Origin: Epiperipatus broadwayi
Lineage: Eukaryota; Onychophora; Udeonychophora; Euonychophora; Peripatidae
Length of the DNA: 64,000 bases
Assembly (NCBI GenBank): GCA_028023455.1
Contig: JAQFVV010006342.1
Span: 2,193,001 to 2,257,000 of the forward strand
Direction of reading: 5' to 3'
The notes beneath the pieces are model-generated. The model did not search any database, had not been told where the DNA came from, and worked only from the letters and a program-made list of their open reading frames with translations. The number at the start of each line of letters is the position of its first letter. Within the stretch, counting starts at the first letter, position 1. The position numbers were made by a program, and so were the translations under genes. Of the stretch, positions 26,060 to 38,400 are shown piece by piece.

Positions 26060-26900
26060 AGAAGAATCATGGCCGATTCTCTGACAATGATCTTTAAAAA
26101 TGTAATATTTTCTGCTTGCAAAAATAATAAATGAATGTGGAACTTGAAATTAATTAGTGGTCTACATTTGAAAAGGAGATAATCATGATCTATTGGATTT
26201 TTTTGATGCATCGAAAGCAACATATGGAACTGAATAAAGGTATCACAATCCTATTGAATTCAGCCAATAGCATTCTCTTATATGAAGAAAATCATATTTT
26301 GAATAGATAGAAGAAGTATTTTGATCATTTTCTGAATAATGATATAAGTATCAAGATTATATCTTTTAACAATATATCCATTTTTTCTACTCATTTATAT
26401 TTGGACAAAAGTGTCAAATTTCATGAAATGAAAACATCTCTTTGAAACTTTTAAAATGGAAAGACTACACATCCTGAAGAGATACCTGGATAAGTTTTAA
26501 AATATGGCTGTGATATGTTAACATCAAAAATATTGGATTTTTTTCGGAATATATGGTTTAGAAAGTTGTGCCACCTGACCTTAAAGTTACTTTTGTTTTT
26601 CCAATTTTTAAAAACAAAGGGAATCAACAAGATTGAACAATTATCATGGCATATCATTATTATTGGTTGTAGTAAAAGTAATTTCCAAGAATTTTTGTTG
26701 AATAGATTGCTTCGAGTCATAAATAAATGATAACCTCAGACTCAATATGGTTTTAGAAAGTCAAAAAGTATTATAGACATGTTGTTTGTAGGCAAATGCA
26801 AAAAAAGAAAAAGATGTCTTTCTCTCATAATCATTTTAAATATGACCGGAGATATACTTTCAGCCTTCAATTGGTTCTCCAAAGTATCGTAGATTAAAAA
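26060..26900 (+). pseudogene. Decayed LINE reverse transcriptase (N-terminal RT region)
   Basis: The plus strand carries recognisable non-LTR RT blocks with stops and frame changes. In order: FFDASKATYGTE (about 26200-26232; family pattern 'FxxAxKAxYG'), KKYFDHFLNNDI ('W.EHF..LLN'), KNGKTTHPEEIPG (about 26452-26490, the 'KNGKAPGxDxIPAE' block), VLKYGCDMLTSKILDFFRNIW, PDLKVTFVFPIFKNKGN ('P.dfk...ivpIFK.KGnr'), a garbled 'GISLLS..GKI' block, FLLNRLLRVINK, then QYGFRKSKSIIDMLF (about 26742-26785, the 'QxGFRxxRSTxDxIF' block). The catalytic FADD region is not found. The element would copy its RNA at a nicked target. This copy is dead. Confidence 0.85.
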
Positions 26901-28765
26901 TCTCATATAAAAAATAAGCAATTATAATGAAGTCCTACACTTAAAAAATAGTTTATCTTAAATTCAAAATATACAAAAACCTGATTAATTAATGAATAAA
27001 TATTTTATTAAGCATATTATTAATAAAAAAAGATATTAATCTCTGGGTAAATATACTATATAAAACCATTTCAGTCACTATAATTTTTTTAAACAAATTA
27101 TAATTACTTTATTGATAGGCAATCATTTTGCTTCTTTTGTAGCCAAGGAATATTTTCTGAAGATTGTTAAATTAAAAGATGTGGGGGAAAAAATAACATG
27201 ATATACATTTAACATTTATTTAAGATGCATTTTGTGTTCCGTTATCAAAGTTTTTTATTTTTATAATATCTATTTAATAAAACATTACATTTTTTTTTGC
27301 AGCACAACAATTTTTTTTTAAAGGAACAGTTTACAAATTTGTTTAGTATACATGTATGCAGTCAAAATTAAGTACAAATTAGATAAAGAAATGAAACATA
27401 CGGCTGATTATTATTGTGTTAATAATATAAATAATTAATATTTTTGTGTATTTTTTTGCCAACATTATATTTTTTTACATTTGAAAATAAAGCCACAATT
27501 GTCCTAAATATATTAGAAACAAATACAAGATCACAGAGATTTAAAATTGAGCAAATAAATGACATTTTAATATATGTTTAGTAACTTTTGAGATTACACA
27601 GTTGATTATTGATTGCATAGTGCATGAAATCATTTTCCCCCCTCAAAATAATTTAAAATTATGACGATCATACTTTTTGCTGCAGGAGAAATAACATTCA
27701 TAAAAATTTTAATCCAAAAGTAAACGAATGAATATGCTTCAGCTAATGTATACATTTAAAAATTTATTATTAATGCATTTTGTTGCTGAATGTGTTGAAA
27801 GTATGTTTTTGATTATATATTGTATTGAATGAAACTGACATTTTTTTTTGCTTTTGTAACCATTAATGATGAAAAGCATTTTTACTTTGGATGTATCATA
27901 AGTGAGAGCAGTGATTGTCTTGCAAAGATACTGAATTATGTAAATGCCTTAATGTTATAATCAAAACAATATTTCATACTGTATAACAGATAAACTCTCT
28001 ACTGCACATTCTTATCATGAAAGCCATGATTTTATCATTAGATGATGAAGCTTTAATGAAATCACTAATGATCATCAATCTTACAAAATGGCAGGATTTT
28101 AAAAACAGAGTTTCAAAATTCTTTTTAAAGATGTAGCAAATAATTGATCATAAATCAAAATAGTATATATAAATTGATGATATTTTGACAACATTTTTGT
28201 ATAGAAGTTCATATTCTGGATAAAGATGTACTTGTTTTTATATAAGAGATATTGCACAGTTTAAAGCAGTCATAGAGTGATGAATTTTAGAGTTCAAACT
28301 CAATTTACTGTAGTCCATTTCTGTTACTTCAATTCCTTAAACTTTGTGTGAATTTTTATATTAATTCTTGAGCAAAACAACACCAATTATTTATATATGT
28401 ACAAAATATCAGAAGCTTTATAAAAACATTTTTAATGGATGCAATCTTTCCAAAGAAATCACTATTTAAAAAAACCTTCTAATGATTATTCTGTCAGCAT
28501 TTCAGTGACTCTGAGATCTACAATATATGTTACTAATGGTAGAAATCTGTTTTGAAGTGTTAGTGACAAAAGTTTTAATTAAACAATGATTTTTTAATGA
28601 ATTATTAGTTCTAACTATAAGAACTACTGGAGAAATAAGAACCAATGTAAAGTGTTTGGAACCAATAAGAATTAAGAAGGCAGAACATATTCATATTATG
28701 CAGAAATGAAAGCTTGCTAGCATTAATTGTGTTGCATTGCTTTTTGTTTCTATCATGAAAGCAAG
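26901..28765. other. AT-rich DNA, nothing recognised
   Basis: No continuation of the LINE downstream of the RT blocks could be followed. No RNA gene or known repeat is seen. Confidence 0.5.
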
Positions 28766-28775
28766 AAAAATAAGT

Positions 28776-28903
28776 ATCAAATGATCACCATCTCTTATGC
28801 TAGCACATAACTGTTATTAAACAGGAAAAACTCTCCATACAGTAGTGCCACCTTGTGCCAACTAGAGTAATCACTACTGTATGGAGAGTTTTGCCTGTTC
28901 AAA
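28776..28903. mobile_element. Internally deleted family A insertion with 10-bp target duplication
   Basis: AAAAATAAGT occurs at 28766-28775 and 28904-28913. Inside are the outer end ATGATCACCATCTCTTATGC, the left inner end AACTCTCCATACAGTAGTGC, and its complement CACTACTGTATGGAGAG followed by TTTTGCCTG. The hammerhead centre is gone, leaving the arms almost back to back. Confidence 0.8.
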
Positions 28904-28913
28904 AAAAATAAGT

Positions 28914-29813
28914 TTATATATCTGTTTGTCTTTATTATTTATTTTTTGTAAGATTATTAGGTATTTATTTCTAAACAAGTAAGTGATATTTGTAATAAGA
29001 TTTATTGAAATTTAATAATTTTTTAGCAGCAAATTAATCAAATAAAAATTTATTGATGTCAGAGAGGATTAAAATTGTTCACACAAATATTTTGATTTTT
29101 TTTTATATAATTAAGTTTCATTTTAACATTTTAAATAATTTCCATGATTTGAAGTTGTGTTTTTATAAATATATGCATAAAAAATATTAATTTCTGAAAG
29201 AAAAAAAAAACATTATTTATTCATTAAAAAGTTTTTTTTATAGACTAAAGCTAAATAAGTTTTTTTTTTTTTTTGATTATTTGCTTCTTTTAATTTCTGT
29301 TTATTAATCTTTTTTATATATATATTTATTTAATTTAGAATGCCTGTTTATTTTTTAACATACTTCTATCAAATTGATTTTCTTCAAATTTTGTACATGT
29401 GTTAAGTATTGATGATAGTGTAATATGAATATTTCAGTCTGTCAATTTCAAAATGTGTGATATCAGATCAGTAAGTTTACAGAAATATTTTTGAAAAATA
29501 GAATTTACTAAAAAGTATTTAGAGATAATTAAAATACAATTTTTTTTTTTAACATTACTTTAATAAAAAATAATTTTATAAACAATTTTTATTGCAATAC
29601 GTAAATTTCATTTCAAAAACTAGAAATATGGTAACATTTATATTCTCTGCTTTGAAATTTCAATATGGTTATAAAAAGTCGGTTGCTAAACATCTGAATA
29701 ATAAAAATGAAGAAAATAATAAATATTTCAATATTTTATAAAAAAAAACAGTATTTATTTCTATTGGTTTTATGTGGTTTCCACTAATCCATTTATAAAT
29801 GTTTGGTTATGAT
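28914..29813. other. Low-complexity AT-rich DNA
   Basis: Long T runs and A runs. No gene or repeat family recognised. Confidence 0.5.
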
Positions 29814-30098
29814 TTATATAATGAGCTTGCAAATACCTCTTAACAAGCTTTCCAGAATATCCTGAACTCAAACCAGTTTCTGCTACTGACTTTCTCAGGG
29901 AGGTGCTAGGATATTCAAGCAATAGATTTAAAATACCAGGCCTATTAAGTAGAAAAACTGAAATTTTTAGACATCCATATATCTTCCAATCCAGCTATTT
30001 AACTGAGGAAGCCAGTAACAGAAACCAGATCTGAGGTTAGAGATATTCTGAAAAGGTTTGTTAAGAGCTATTTGCAAGTTCATTATATAACATTTGTG
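29814..30098. repeat. Family A element with ~90-bp inverted ends, each bearing a worn hammerhead
   Basis: Left end ATATAATGAGCTTGCAAATA and its complement at the right (TATTTGCAAGTTCATTATAT) begin arms of about 90 bp. The left arm carries on the minus strand CCTGAGAA, a stem and GAAACTGGT. The right arm carries on the plus strand CTGAGGA, AGCCAGTAACA, GAAACC. Two inverted ribozyme remnants at the arm tips is the full family layout. Confidence 0.75.
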
Positions 30099-30614
30099 AT
30101 GCAAGTTTGTTAAATTAGGTCATGTGACATATGACTTGATTTCTTTGTAATATATATATATGCCCTTCTAGATAATATCACCACCTTCAGTGATGGTTGA
30201 TTATATGTCATGAAAGATGACATATTCCTTCTGGTAAGATTTATTCTTGGCACAATTTCATTATAGCATATATATAGTCTCCACCAAAATTTAAGGAATT
30301 TTGTATTTTGGGAAAAGTCGCACCTTGTAAACGCACACACATATTTGTACTATATATGTTCTTTTTTTCAATAGAGATATAAAACATGTTAAAGAATAGT
30401 GCAAAAAAAAAGATCAATTCTGACTGTTTAAAATATAACAGAATTGACATAAACGCTTTCTCAAATGCTCTAACTGAAATGAAGAGTGTGAAATCTTACA
30501 AACATTTCAACATTAAATTGATTTTAAAATATCTTTATTTCATAAAATTAAGTAAACACAAATGCGATCAGGATATTGACTTACATGTTGCTAGAAAATA
30601 AATGATGGACGACC

Positions 30615-30630
30615 TCCCCCATTCGGGGGA
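30615..30630. repeat. GC-rich perfect hairpin
   Basis: TCCCCC-ATTC-GGGGGA, followed by ACGGGGG, an isolated GC-rich stem in very AT-rich DNA just after the end of a short open frame (30386-30601). Function unknown. Confidence 0.6.
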
Positions 30631-31289
30631 CGGGGGTGTTAGTGTCTCTGCATTTAAATGAATCTGTCAATCTGTTGAATTATAACATGTTGAATCAAAT
30701 CATATTCTGTGTTTCTATAAAGAGCTATATTTGTCAGGTTATAATAAATTAATATAATTTTTAATGAAAACTCTTAACATATCACTTTAAAGAACTAATT
30801 AACAGCTAATTGCATTTCAGAGATATAAAGATTTTGTTGTTTTATTACGTAACCGCATTTCACATCTAAGCGTAATATTAAAATAAATTCTATTACGAGA
30901 ATGGCTAACTGTTACTGATGATAATCAAGTTATTGCTATATTTTTGTACCTTATTATCTAATTACAAGTTTCAAAATACAATCTGAATGCATTTTCAACG
31001 TTACCATACTTGAGGCAGTAAAACCCATAAAACTTGAGTGGAACTGATTCTATTCCATAAAGAAATTATAACCCACTCTTATATAGTATAATACCACTTG
31101 TAAAGTGTATCTTTAATCAATTATGTAAAGAGCAGATTAATTATTTCAATATAAAAAAATGAAATCTATATTAAGGAAGGCATGGCCTTACATGTTAACT
31201 TCATCAAGATAAGACACAATAGAAGACATCACGACTCCTACTTATACTATGGGCTCTATGCTGTTCAGCAGCATAGTGTAAGCAGGCAT
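30631..31289. other. AT-rich DNA, nothing recognised
   Basis: No gene or repeat identified. Confidence 0.45.
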
Positions 31290-31622
31290 TATATAATGTT
31301 TAATTGGTTTTAAAACATCAATCCTAGCCAAGGACCAATGGTGTATATAGCTGTTAAAAATGAAGGACACCGTAATATGTAGATACTGAACTGATTTCAG
31401 ATCTCTAATAACTATGCAAGTATGTTGGCTTGGAGGAAAAAATGCATTAGATTCAAAGATCCAGGTCCACTTTTTCAAGATCCAAAAATTCTCACTGATG
31501 AATGACAAAGGCTAGAAACTAGTCTGGGGACATTGGATAGGACAGCACTGGATGAGAATTTATTTAACACTATAATCTGGCATCTATTGATCACTAAAAC
31601 TTACATTAGGTATCATAAATGT
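31290..31622 (+). repeat. Family A element, 5'-shortened, with intact hammerhead core
   Basis: The middle (AGCTGTTAAAAATG, then ATATGTAGATACTGAACTG, GTTGGCTTGG) aligns with about 53855-53940. It is followed by a hammerhead and the right arm ending ACTTACATTAGGTATCATAA. The left inverted arm is missing, as expected for a copy truncated at its 5' side. There is no coding sequence. Confidence 0.7.
31489..31530 (+). ncRNA. Hammerhead-like ribozyme motif with intact core
   Basis: TTCTCA, CTGATGA, a weak helix II in ATGACAAAGGCTA, GAAAC, helix III AC-TA-GT, triplet GTC, TGGGGA. All conserved core bases are present. Helix I has six pairs, two of them G-U. Helix II is poor, so activity is doubtful. 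Predicted cleavage is after 31524. Confidence 0.65.
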
Positions 31623-31671
31623 GGTGATAAAGATCTATAGAAGACAGGTCCATAAGACAAGAAACTTTACA

Positions 31672-31800
31672 TTCTAGTGCCATGTAGTGTAAGTTGAATG
31701 ATTGCCAGATGCATAATTAATTCTGATTCTCAGACTGGTTTCTGGCTTTTGCCTTTATTAACGAGACATGGAAATTCAGAAATAAAAGGAATGCAGGCAT
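31672..31800 (-). repeat. Family A arm with broken hammerhead
   Basis: Starts AGTGCCATGTAGTGTAAGTT. The minus strand has GAAACCAGTC-TGAGAATC intact but TTAATAA where CTGATGA should be. It lies about 50 bases after the previous family A copy. Confidence 0.55.
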
Positions 31801-32036
31801 GCATTCAGAAAATATCTATACATCCATTTAACCTTTCAAGCTGAACATCTGAAATTTAAATCAGCCTAAGATTTTGAACCCAAATCAACCTGCTTGAGCA
31901 GTTATCTAAATGTCTAATATAATAATGAATATATTTTAGTGCCTTCATTTTTTAAATAACTGCAGTAACTTTATTCTTTTGTCTAAGAATGTTAATAATA
32001 ACATAAATAACAAAACTCCCAGTTAAACAATATTAT

Positions 32037-32182
32037 AAGACAAGAACAATTCTCTATTCTAGTGCCATCTAGTGTAAGTTTGATTAATCAGTGATTAATA
32101 GATGCATACACAGTTCATCTATTAACCCCTGATTACTTAATCTTATACTAGATGGCACTAGAGTGGAGAACTGCTCTTATTT
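32037..32182. repeat. Compact family A palindrome without ribozyme
   Basis: CTAGTGCCATCTAGTGTAAG and its complement TTATACTAGATGGCACTAG close a hairpin centred near 32110. The hammerhead region is absent, so it is a deletion derivative. Confidence 0.75.
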
Positions 32183-34960
32183 TATTGTATGGATTTTTGT
32201 TAGATAGCTCAACAAAATAGATTCCAACCCTGAAATAGAATTACTAGTGGCTTTATTAAGTCTTTCAATTCTTTCACCATAGCCATAAATTTGACACCCA
32301 TTAAATGTGTCTTATGGCTTGTATTTTTTCACATTGACATCAATCAGTGGCTGCTAAATATCATTTATGAAGTAGGTGAATGTAAATACCATAGATTGTC
32401 TTAAATCTGTTGATGATATTCCTGTTGTGTCTAGAAAGAACCAATGCAGCTGGCTTTATGATTCTGGAAAAAGGAACTGTTTGGAAACTCATGCCATAAT
32501 ATTTTGATTGTAGATTCTTGATTGAACATCCAAAGGAAGAATCTTGATTTGAGGTCACTCTTAGATGATGAAACAGTACTTTCAATTATTGATAAGATCA
32601 ACCTCTTTAATAGCTTTATTGTTAAAAGGAGGTTGCCTTGACATCAGCTTGAAATTGTTGATTGTTATCTATATTGGGATTGTCTAGGTGTTGATTGGTT
32701 TTGAGGCAACTTCTCCTTAGATATGTGTTGGGCAAGTATGTGCTAAAACAAGAAACCATTGCAATGTAGTAGACATGTCTGTATAATATTTCACATGATA
32801 ATATAGGGTAGAGTATTCAGAAGTTTAGTATGGGCATTTATGTTTCAAACAGGAGCACAAGTATTTACCAGTAGAATATGCTAGTGCTTGCATAACAATA
32901 GTTATTTCTAAGAAGATTATTCCTAGAAATTAATTTTGAGCTTACTTAAAATAAGTGAGGAAAGTAAGTTAGGTTATGATACATGATTATTCCTAAATAG
33001 CATAGGGTATGATTATATTTTTGTATATTATTGCAACAGGTTAGATTCAGAAACAGAATACAGAAATTCATCTATTATAATGGTGTTGTTTTAAGGCTGG
33101 GATATTTTTCTAATCCATTGAATGTCTAAATAATAGAGAAACAACTTGTAATCTTGTTTTGCATTTTTTAAACAGAGAAGTTTAGTTATTTCAAAAACAA
33201 CTTTGTTGGAAATATTCATGTTACATGAGTTAAGTAAGTCAAAGAGTTCAGATAATCTTGGCACTTTATGCTGGCACTGTAGCACTAGGCGGCTGCATCA
33301 TGGCATAAGTGTGGGTGTCTTGAAATTTCTCAAGGTAAATGTTCATGTGCTTGGGAAGGAGACGCTTGCCCAGGTGTCTCTGAAAAGCCATCCAGGAGCT
33401 AACAATTTATTTCTTTGCTTTATCTTGGTGAGTAACTCAAGGAAGATCTGGAAATCATTGAGGTATTTGTTATTACCAACAAACTACCAAATTATTCAGT
33501 GGGTAAAACTGCATCCCCTACTCAAATTTTTAACTTCAAAGATTGAAAAACCATTCTAATTGGCTTATTGCAGATAAGTATCATATCTGACAAGTTACTA
33601 CTTTGTCCAAATAGATTTTAAGCCTGTTTTTGACTGATAATTTATCATATGTAATAAAAATATTAAAGAATATGAAACCAATGTATGTTTTTTGTTTAAA
33701 TTAGAAGGTGAATCAAAAGCTATTGCTTATGAATTTTATTCCTTTCTGATAATTTTATCCATACTAAAAAAATTCTTCAACACTTTTCATTCACAGCTCT
33801 TTCTTTCCCATTTGCCTATTATCTAAAAAATTGTAGACTGCTCCATGACTACCTCTCCATGTATGGATGATGTATATGAAGTGAATATTTTCAAGAATCA
33901 CTGTTAAATACACATTTAACTGTATTGTTATGTGTAAAAAAAATGAATTTTCAAAGAAGACTGAATGCTTACATAAAGTAATAGTGGATAAGATTGATAA
34001 AGAAGAGAGTTATTTAATCTAAATTCACATACATTTAATTACAAAATTAAAATTTTAATGCAATAGTTATAATATTTCAAATTAATAGGAAATCTATTCT
34101 TATCAGGTCTATTGTAAGAAAAATATAATTGGAGACTTACTTTTTATTTATTATCTCTGTTAACCTTGCAGTTACCACTAGATTATGGAAGTCGGAATTT
34201 GAATATCTAAAACTATATGTTACATATACAAAAGCAAGAAGTTATTTATTATTAATAAAAAATTATTGGTTTTAAATAGTGATTCTAGATTTGCATATGA
34301 AATATATTTTACACACCCACAAAAAAAAAAACATAGAATAAAGAATTATAAGGAAAAAGAGACTCCTTATAAGATTCCAAGCAAATTTCTTTTTCCCAAT
34401 CTAAAGCCAACTGAATCTGATCTTTCTAGACACTACTGAAACTAATTCAGGACAAAATAGAATTTACCAATTATTGACCTAAATAAAAACCATGAACCAT
34501 GTAGTTAATCTCTGGGGAATCTATGAGCACAGGGCCAGAATCGAAGTACTTAATAAAACCACTGGTGAATCTATTTTTCCTGGCTGGAATCTCCATCTAC
34601 TTTAAGATATTTTGTTAATAGTTGAGCTATTAATAAATTAACACTATAAATAAATAATAATTACCAAATTCTTTAATCACTTATAATAACTTTTGACTTG
34701 GTACAATCAAAGTTTCCATCAACATTACTATGCTAGAAATTGATTTAATTGTTTATACTTCAGGATAATAAAATCATTTCAAGACACGATTTCACAATTA
34801 TTTTATTTGTCATATATATAACTATGCTAATTTAATATTTACAAAGTATTAACTTTTATTTAATTGTTAAAACGAGGTCATTAAGAGTGAATTTCAGTCT
34901 CCAGTGCAATGTAATCACAATTAATTTAAATAAAATACTTGTTTTATACTTCACCTTTGA
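32183..34960. other. Moderately AT-rich DNA, possible unrecognised old coding traces
   Basis: Minus-strand open frames at 33091-33285 and 32361-32585, and a minus-strand segment near 33330-33410 reading HLGKRLLPKHMNIYLEKF, sit in DNA somewhat less AT-biased than average. I cannot match them to a family and see no splice pattern. They may be a decayed element or chance. Confidence 0.2.
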
Positions 34961-35418
34961 GTGGTAAGTTTTAAATTGCGCTTTACGCAAAAAAGTGAAG
35001 CTTATTATTATCAAAGAATTATACGGCTAAGCACTTTCAGAGAACTTAAAGTCTTCATATTCATAGCCTACTTTAAGCAAAGTTTAGCGGTAATTTATGC
35101 AAAGTTTTTTTTCATAAAGACCATTTTCTAGAGATTGCAAAGCACGATTCTTTTTGGTTTATTGCACTGTACGTAATGATATGAAACGAAAGATCAAGGA
35201 GACATGCTTTATTGCAAATAAACCGAAAAGAATCGTTCTTTGCATTCTCTAGAAAATGGTCTTTATGAAAGAAAACTTTGCATAAATTACCGCTAAACTT
35301 TGCTTAAAGTAGGCTATGAATATGGAGACTTAATTTCTCTGAAAGCACTTAGCCGTATAATTCTTTGATAATAATAAGCTTCACTTTTTTGCGTAAAGCT
35401 CAATTTAAAACTTACCAC
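34961..35418. repeat. 458-bp palindromic element
   Basis: Arms of about 208 bp (34961-35168 and 35211-35418) are near-perfect reverse complements, starting GTGGTAAGTTTTAAATTG, around a 42-base spacer. CACAATTAATTTAA occurs at 34916-34929 and at 35416-35429, perhaps a target duplication lying slightly outside the left arm. No ORF. It is a foldback/MITE-like element of unknown superfamily. Confidence 0.88.
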
Positions 35419-38400
35419 AATTAATTTAATAATTATTAATGCTATGTTTATATCTGACTGATATATTGACCTCACTCTGTATTTCCATCAAGGTTGGCAA
35501 AAGATGTGCTTATAAACATAAAAAGCTTAAAGAATAGTTGGATTTATTTTATTCTTAACTTTTTATCAATAGTGTTATTTGTTAAGGGGAGAGTGATTTA
35601 CTCCATTAATTATGCACACACACATGCATGTGGGTTATATTGAATTTTAATGAAGTTATTTCATTATATATGTATGTGGGGAATGATGAATTGGAAATAA
35701 AATTATGTCTGTCTATGTCTGTTTATTTGAAAACTGTAATGATTTTAATGGGTTAATGTAACAAATATTAACTCTTAAGATTGTAACAGTTAACATTACC
35801 TAAATAAATTAATATATTTTATAATGCTCTTCCAATTTCTTATTAAAACCAACAGTTTATCTAAATAAACATAATTATAATTTAAATTGATAAAGCAAGA
35901 AGAGGCCTCCAGTCTAGGGCCATCTAGTGGTAAGCTTGAGAAATCAGTAATTACCAAATAGATATAAAATCCCTTTTCTTAACATTTAAACCCCCATTCT
36001 CAAATGATTTCTGGATTATGTCATTATTAATGAGGTCTGAGACTTAGAATTGGAAAGAATGCAGATTTGCGCTCCAACTAAAAAGTTGAATTTCAAATCA
36101 ACTTAAAGTATCAAGCCTAAGTAATCCATTTGAAAAATTATATAGATCTGAGTACAATTGTATTTTAATATCTTCAGAAAATCAATTTGATTTGAGCTCA
36201 AATCTTTAGGCTGAATTGAATTTCAAATTTTTAACTTGACAGATAAAATGAAATTAACAATAGCCATTGTCGTATACATCACCTTCCAATTTTTGATCCC
36301 AGATTTCAATAATAAAGGCAAAATCCAGAAACTGTTCCGAGAATGGAGACTTAAATATAATCCATTGATGCTAGATGATGTAATGCAATAAAATCCTGTA
36401 TCCTGACTAATCTATTTTTGGCTTTTGCCTTTATCAGTGAATATTAGTATTGAAAGTTGGAATTAATACACTCATGCATAATTAGCTGTCTTACTTTTAG
36501 TACTATTCAAATTACTAATTTAAAATTTAAAAAAAATCTAATGTCTCAAGGCAATGCTAATTCATATGATCACTATATAGATATGGCAACAGGTCAGTTT
36601 CTATATATTTATGAAATCCCAATTGTACAATTATAGACCTATTCTTAGGTTAGATTTTTATCAATAACAACATCACGTGACCTCTCATGATTCCAAGAGC
36701 TCTCATCTTCACTATATTATAGAACCATTTTCTGTGAGCTTACATAATCAATGAACACTAGATGGTAAATCCTCATCTTCAGACCGTTCACAGATTCCTC
36801 AAACATATTCTAGTGGCTCTAGAGTATAGGTTAAAGATGATCGCTCCTGGAAGTATTAGATAACTGCTTTTGAAAAGATATGATTAAGCAAATGAAAAAT
36901 CATGTGATATTGTTGATAATAGTCAATCACGTGATATTATTAACAATCTGTTTTCTTTGATGAAATCAAGATAATGATCCTGATAAAATCATTTCAACGA
37001 TTGCAATTATAGTGCATAATAGTTAAATTACACCAGCTGTTGCTGCTTTACTGTGAAGTTCATTGTTTCCAGTAAAAATACCCCCCCCCCATCGATGTTC
37101 ACTACTTACAATAGACCCACCAGCTTCAGAAAAAGATTCCATTTCTATAAGAAACTAACTTCCTGTAAAATTCACAATCCAATATTAATAATAACGATGA
37201 TGATAGTGATATTGGTTTGTCACTAAGAAGTTCATGAGAAATTTGAGCACCAGAACGGCCAAAGTTGGGCTGCAATCTATGGACCTTTAGTGTGAGTCTG
37301 ACACTCTACTCCTGTACCAAAAAACACAGGAAAATAATAATCATAATCAATAATCATCATATGGGTAGCTGTTTGAGAGACCATGTGACAGTTAAATATC
37401 CAAGTTCAAAACTGAACAGTTTTTATTTATGAGCCTGCCACCCTACAACTACACCAATCCACATAGAAAACAAACTCCAACAAAGAAAGACCTCAATGAC
37501 TTCAAGAAGAAGCCAGCGGAATAGCTTGATTATGAAGCCAGCTACTTCTAATTAATTTGAAGCCAACTTTGAAATTACTACAGCTGCTAGACTAACGACA
37601 ATCCAGGGTAAGATAAAAACCATCAATCTTTCACAGTTACCATCTCAATCTTAATTATTGCACTATCTAATATTACTTTGTTGCAACTTCCTAGTCATCA
37701 TACCACTTGGGCGGAAGTGGTTTGTTTTATCGCAGCCAGAAAGACATTCTTCATATCGGGAAAGGCTAGATACATTGCCGTTTTACTTAAACCCACTCTT
37801 GTCGCTCTACTATATGCTGCTGTGGTAATTCATATAATCGTTAATTTGTTTATATTTTTATATTTTGTTTATTAACTATTTTACTCACCGCATTTTATTA
37901 TTTTGAATTCCGTTAAACCTATCATAAATTACCTTTAAGTAAAAACTCGTGAAAACATTTATTGCACCTGTAATGTATTTTCATTTTTTTAATAGTAAAT
38001 TTGTTTCTATTATACAAATTTTGTCAGTTTGAAGACTTACTTTTAATTTTAAGAAACTATTTTCCAACATTACTGCTTTTTAAAAATCTCTCCCTAGAAC
38101 CCTCCCCCCTTCCCACACCCATTTCAAAAAAAATTCGCGTGGCGTTTAATGACCACTTCCATCTAATCCCAAAATACTATTATTGTTTTTGCTGCAGACT
38201 GTTAATTCTCAATTATAAATAAATTATTATATTATTCATAGTCTGAGAGCCAGGATTACTGTTTGGATTAATTTTAGAAGTGTTTGTTAATTAAGTTATA
38301 AATGTATTTAAGTATTAATAAAACCATTGTAGGTGTCTTTTTTCAGATTAAAACAAAGAAGCGTGAAAATCTCTTTCGTGTAAAAAGAAGTATTTGACAT

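Noticed and set aside
28766-28913. Palindromic unit as a CRISPR-like repeat
   Set aside because: There is no array; it is a deleted transposable element with target duplication.
32361-33559. Open frames on both strands as a host gene
   Set aside because: No domain, no splice sites that join them and no consistent strand; left as unrecognised.
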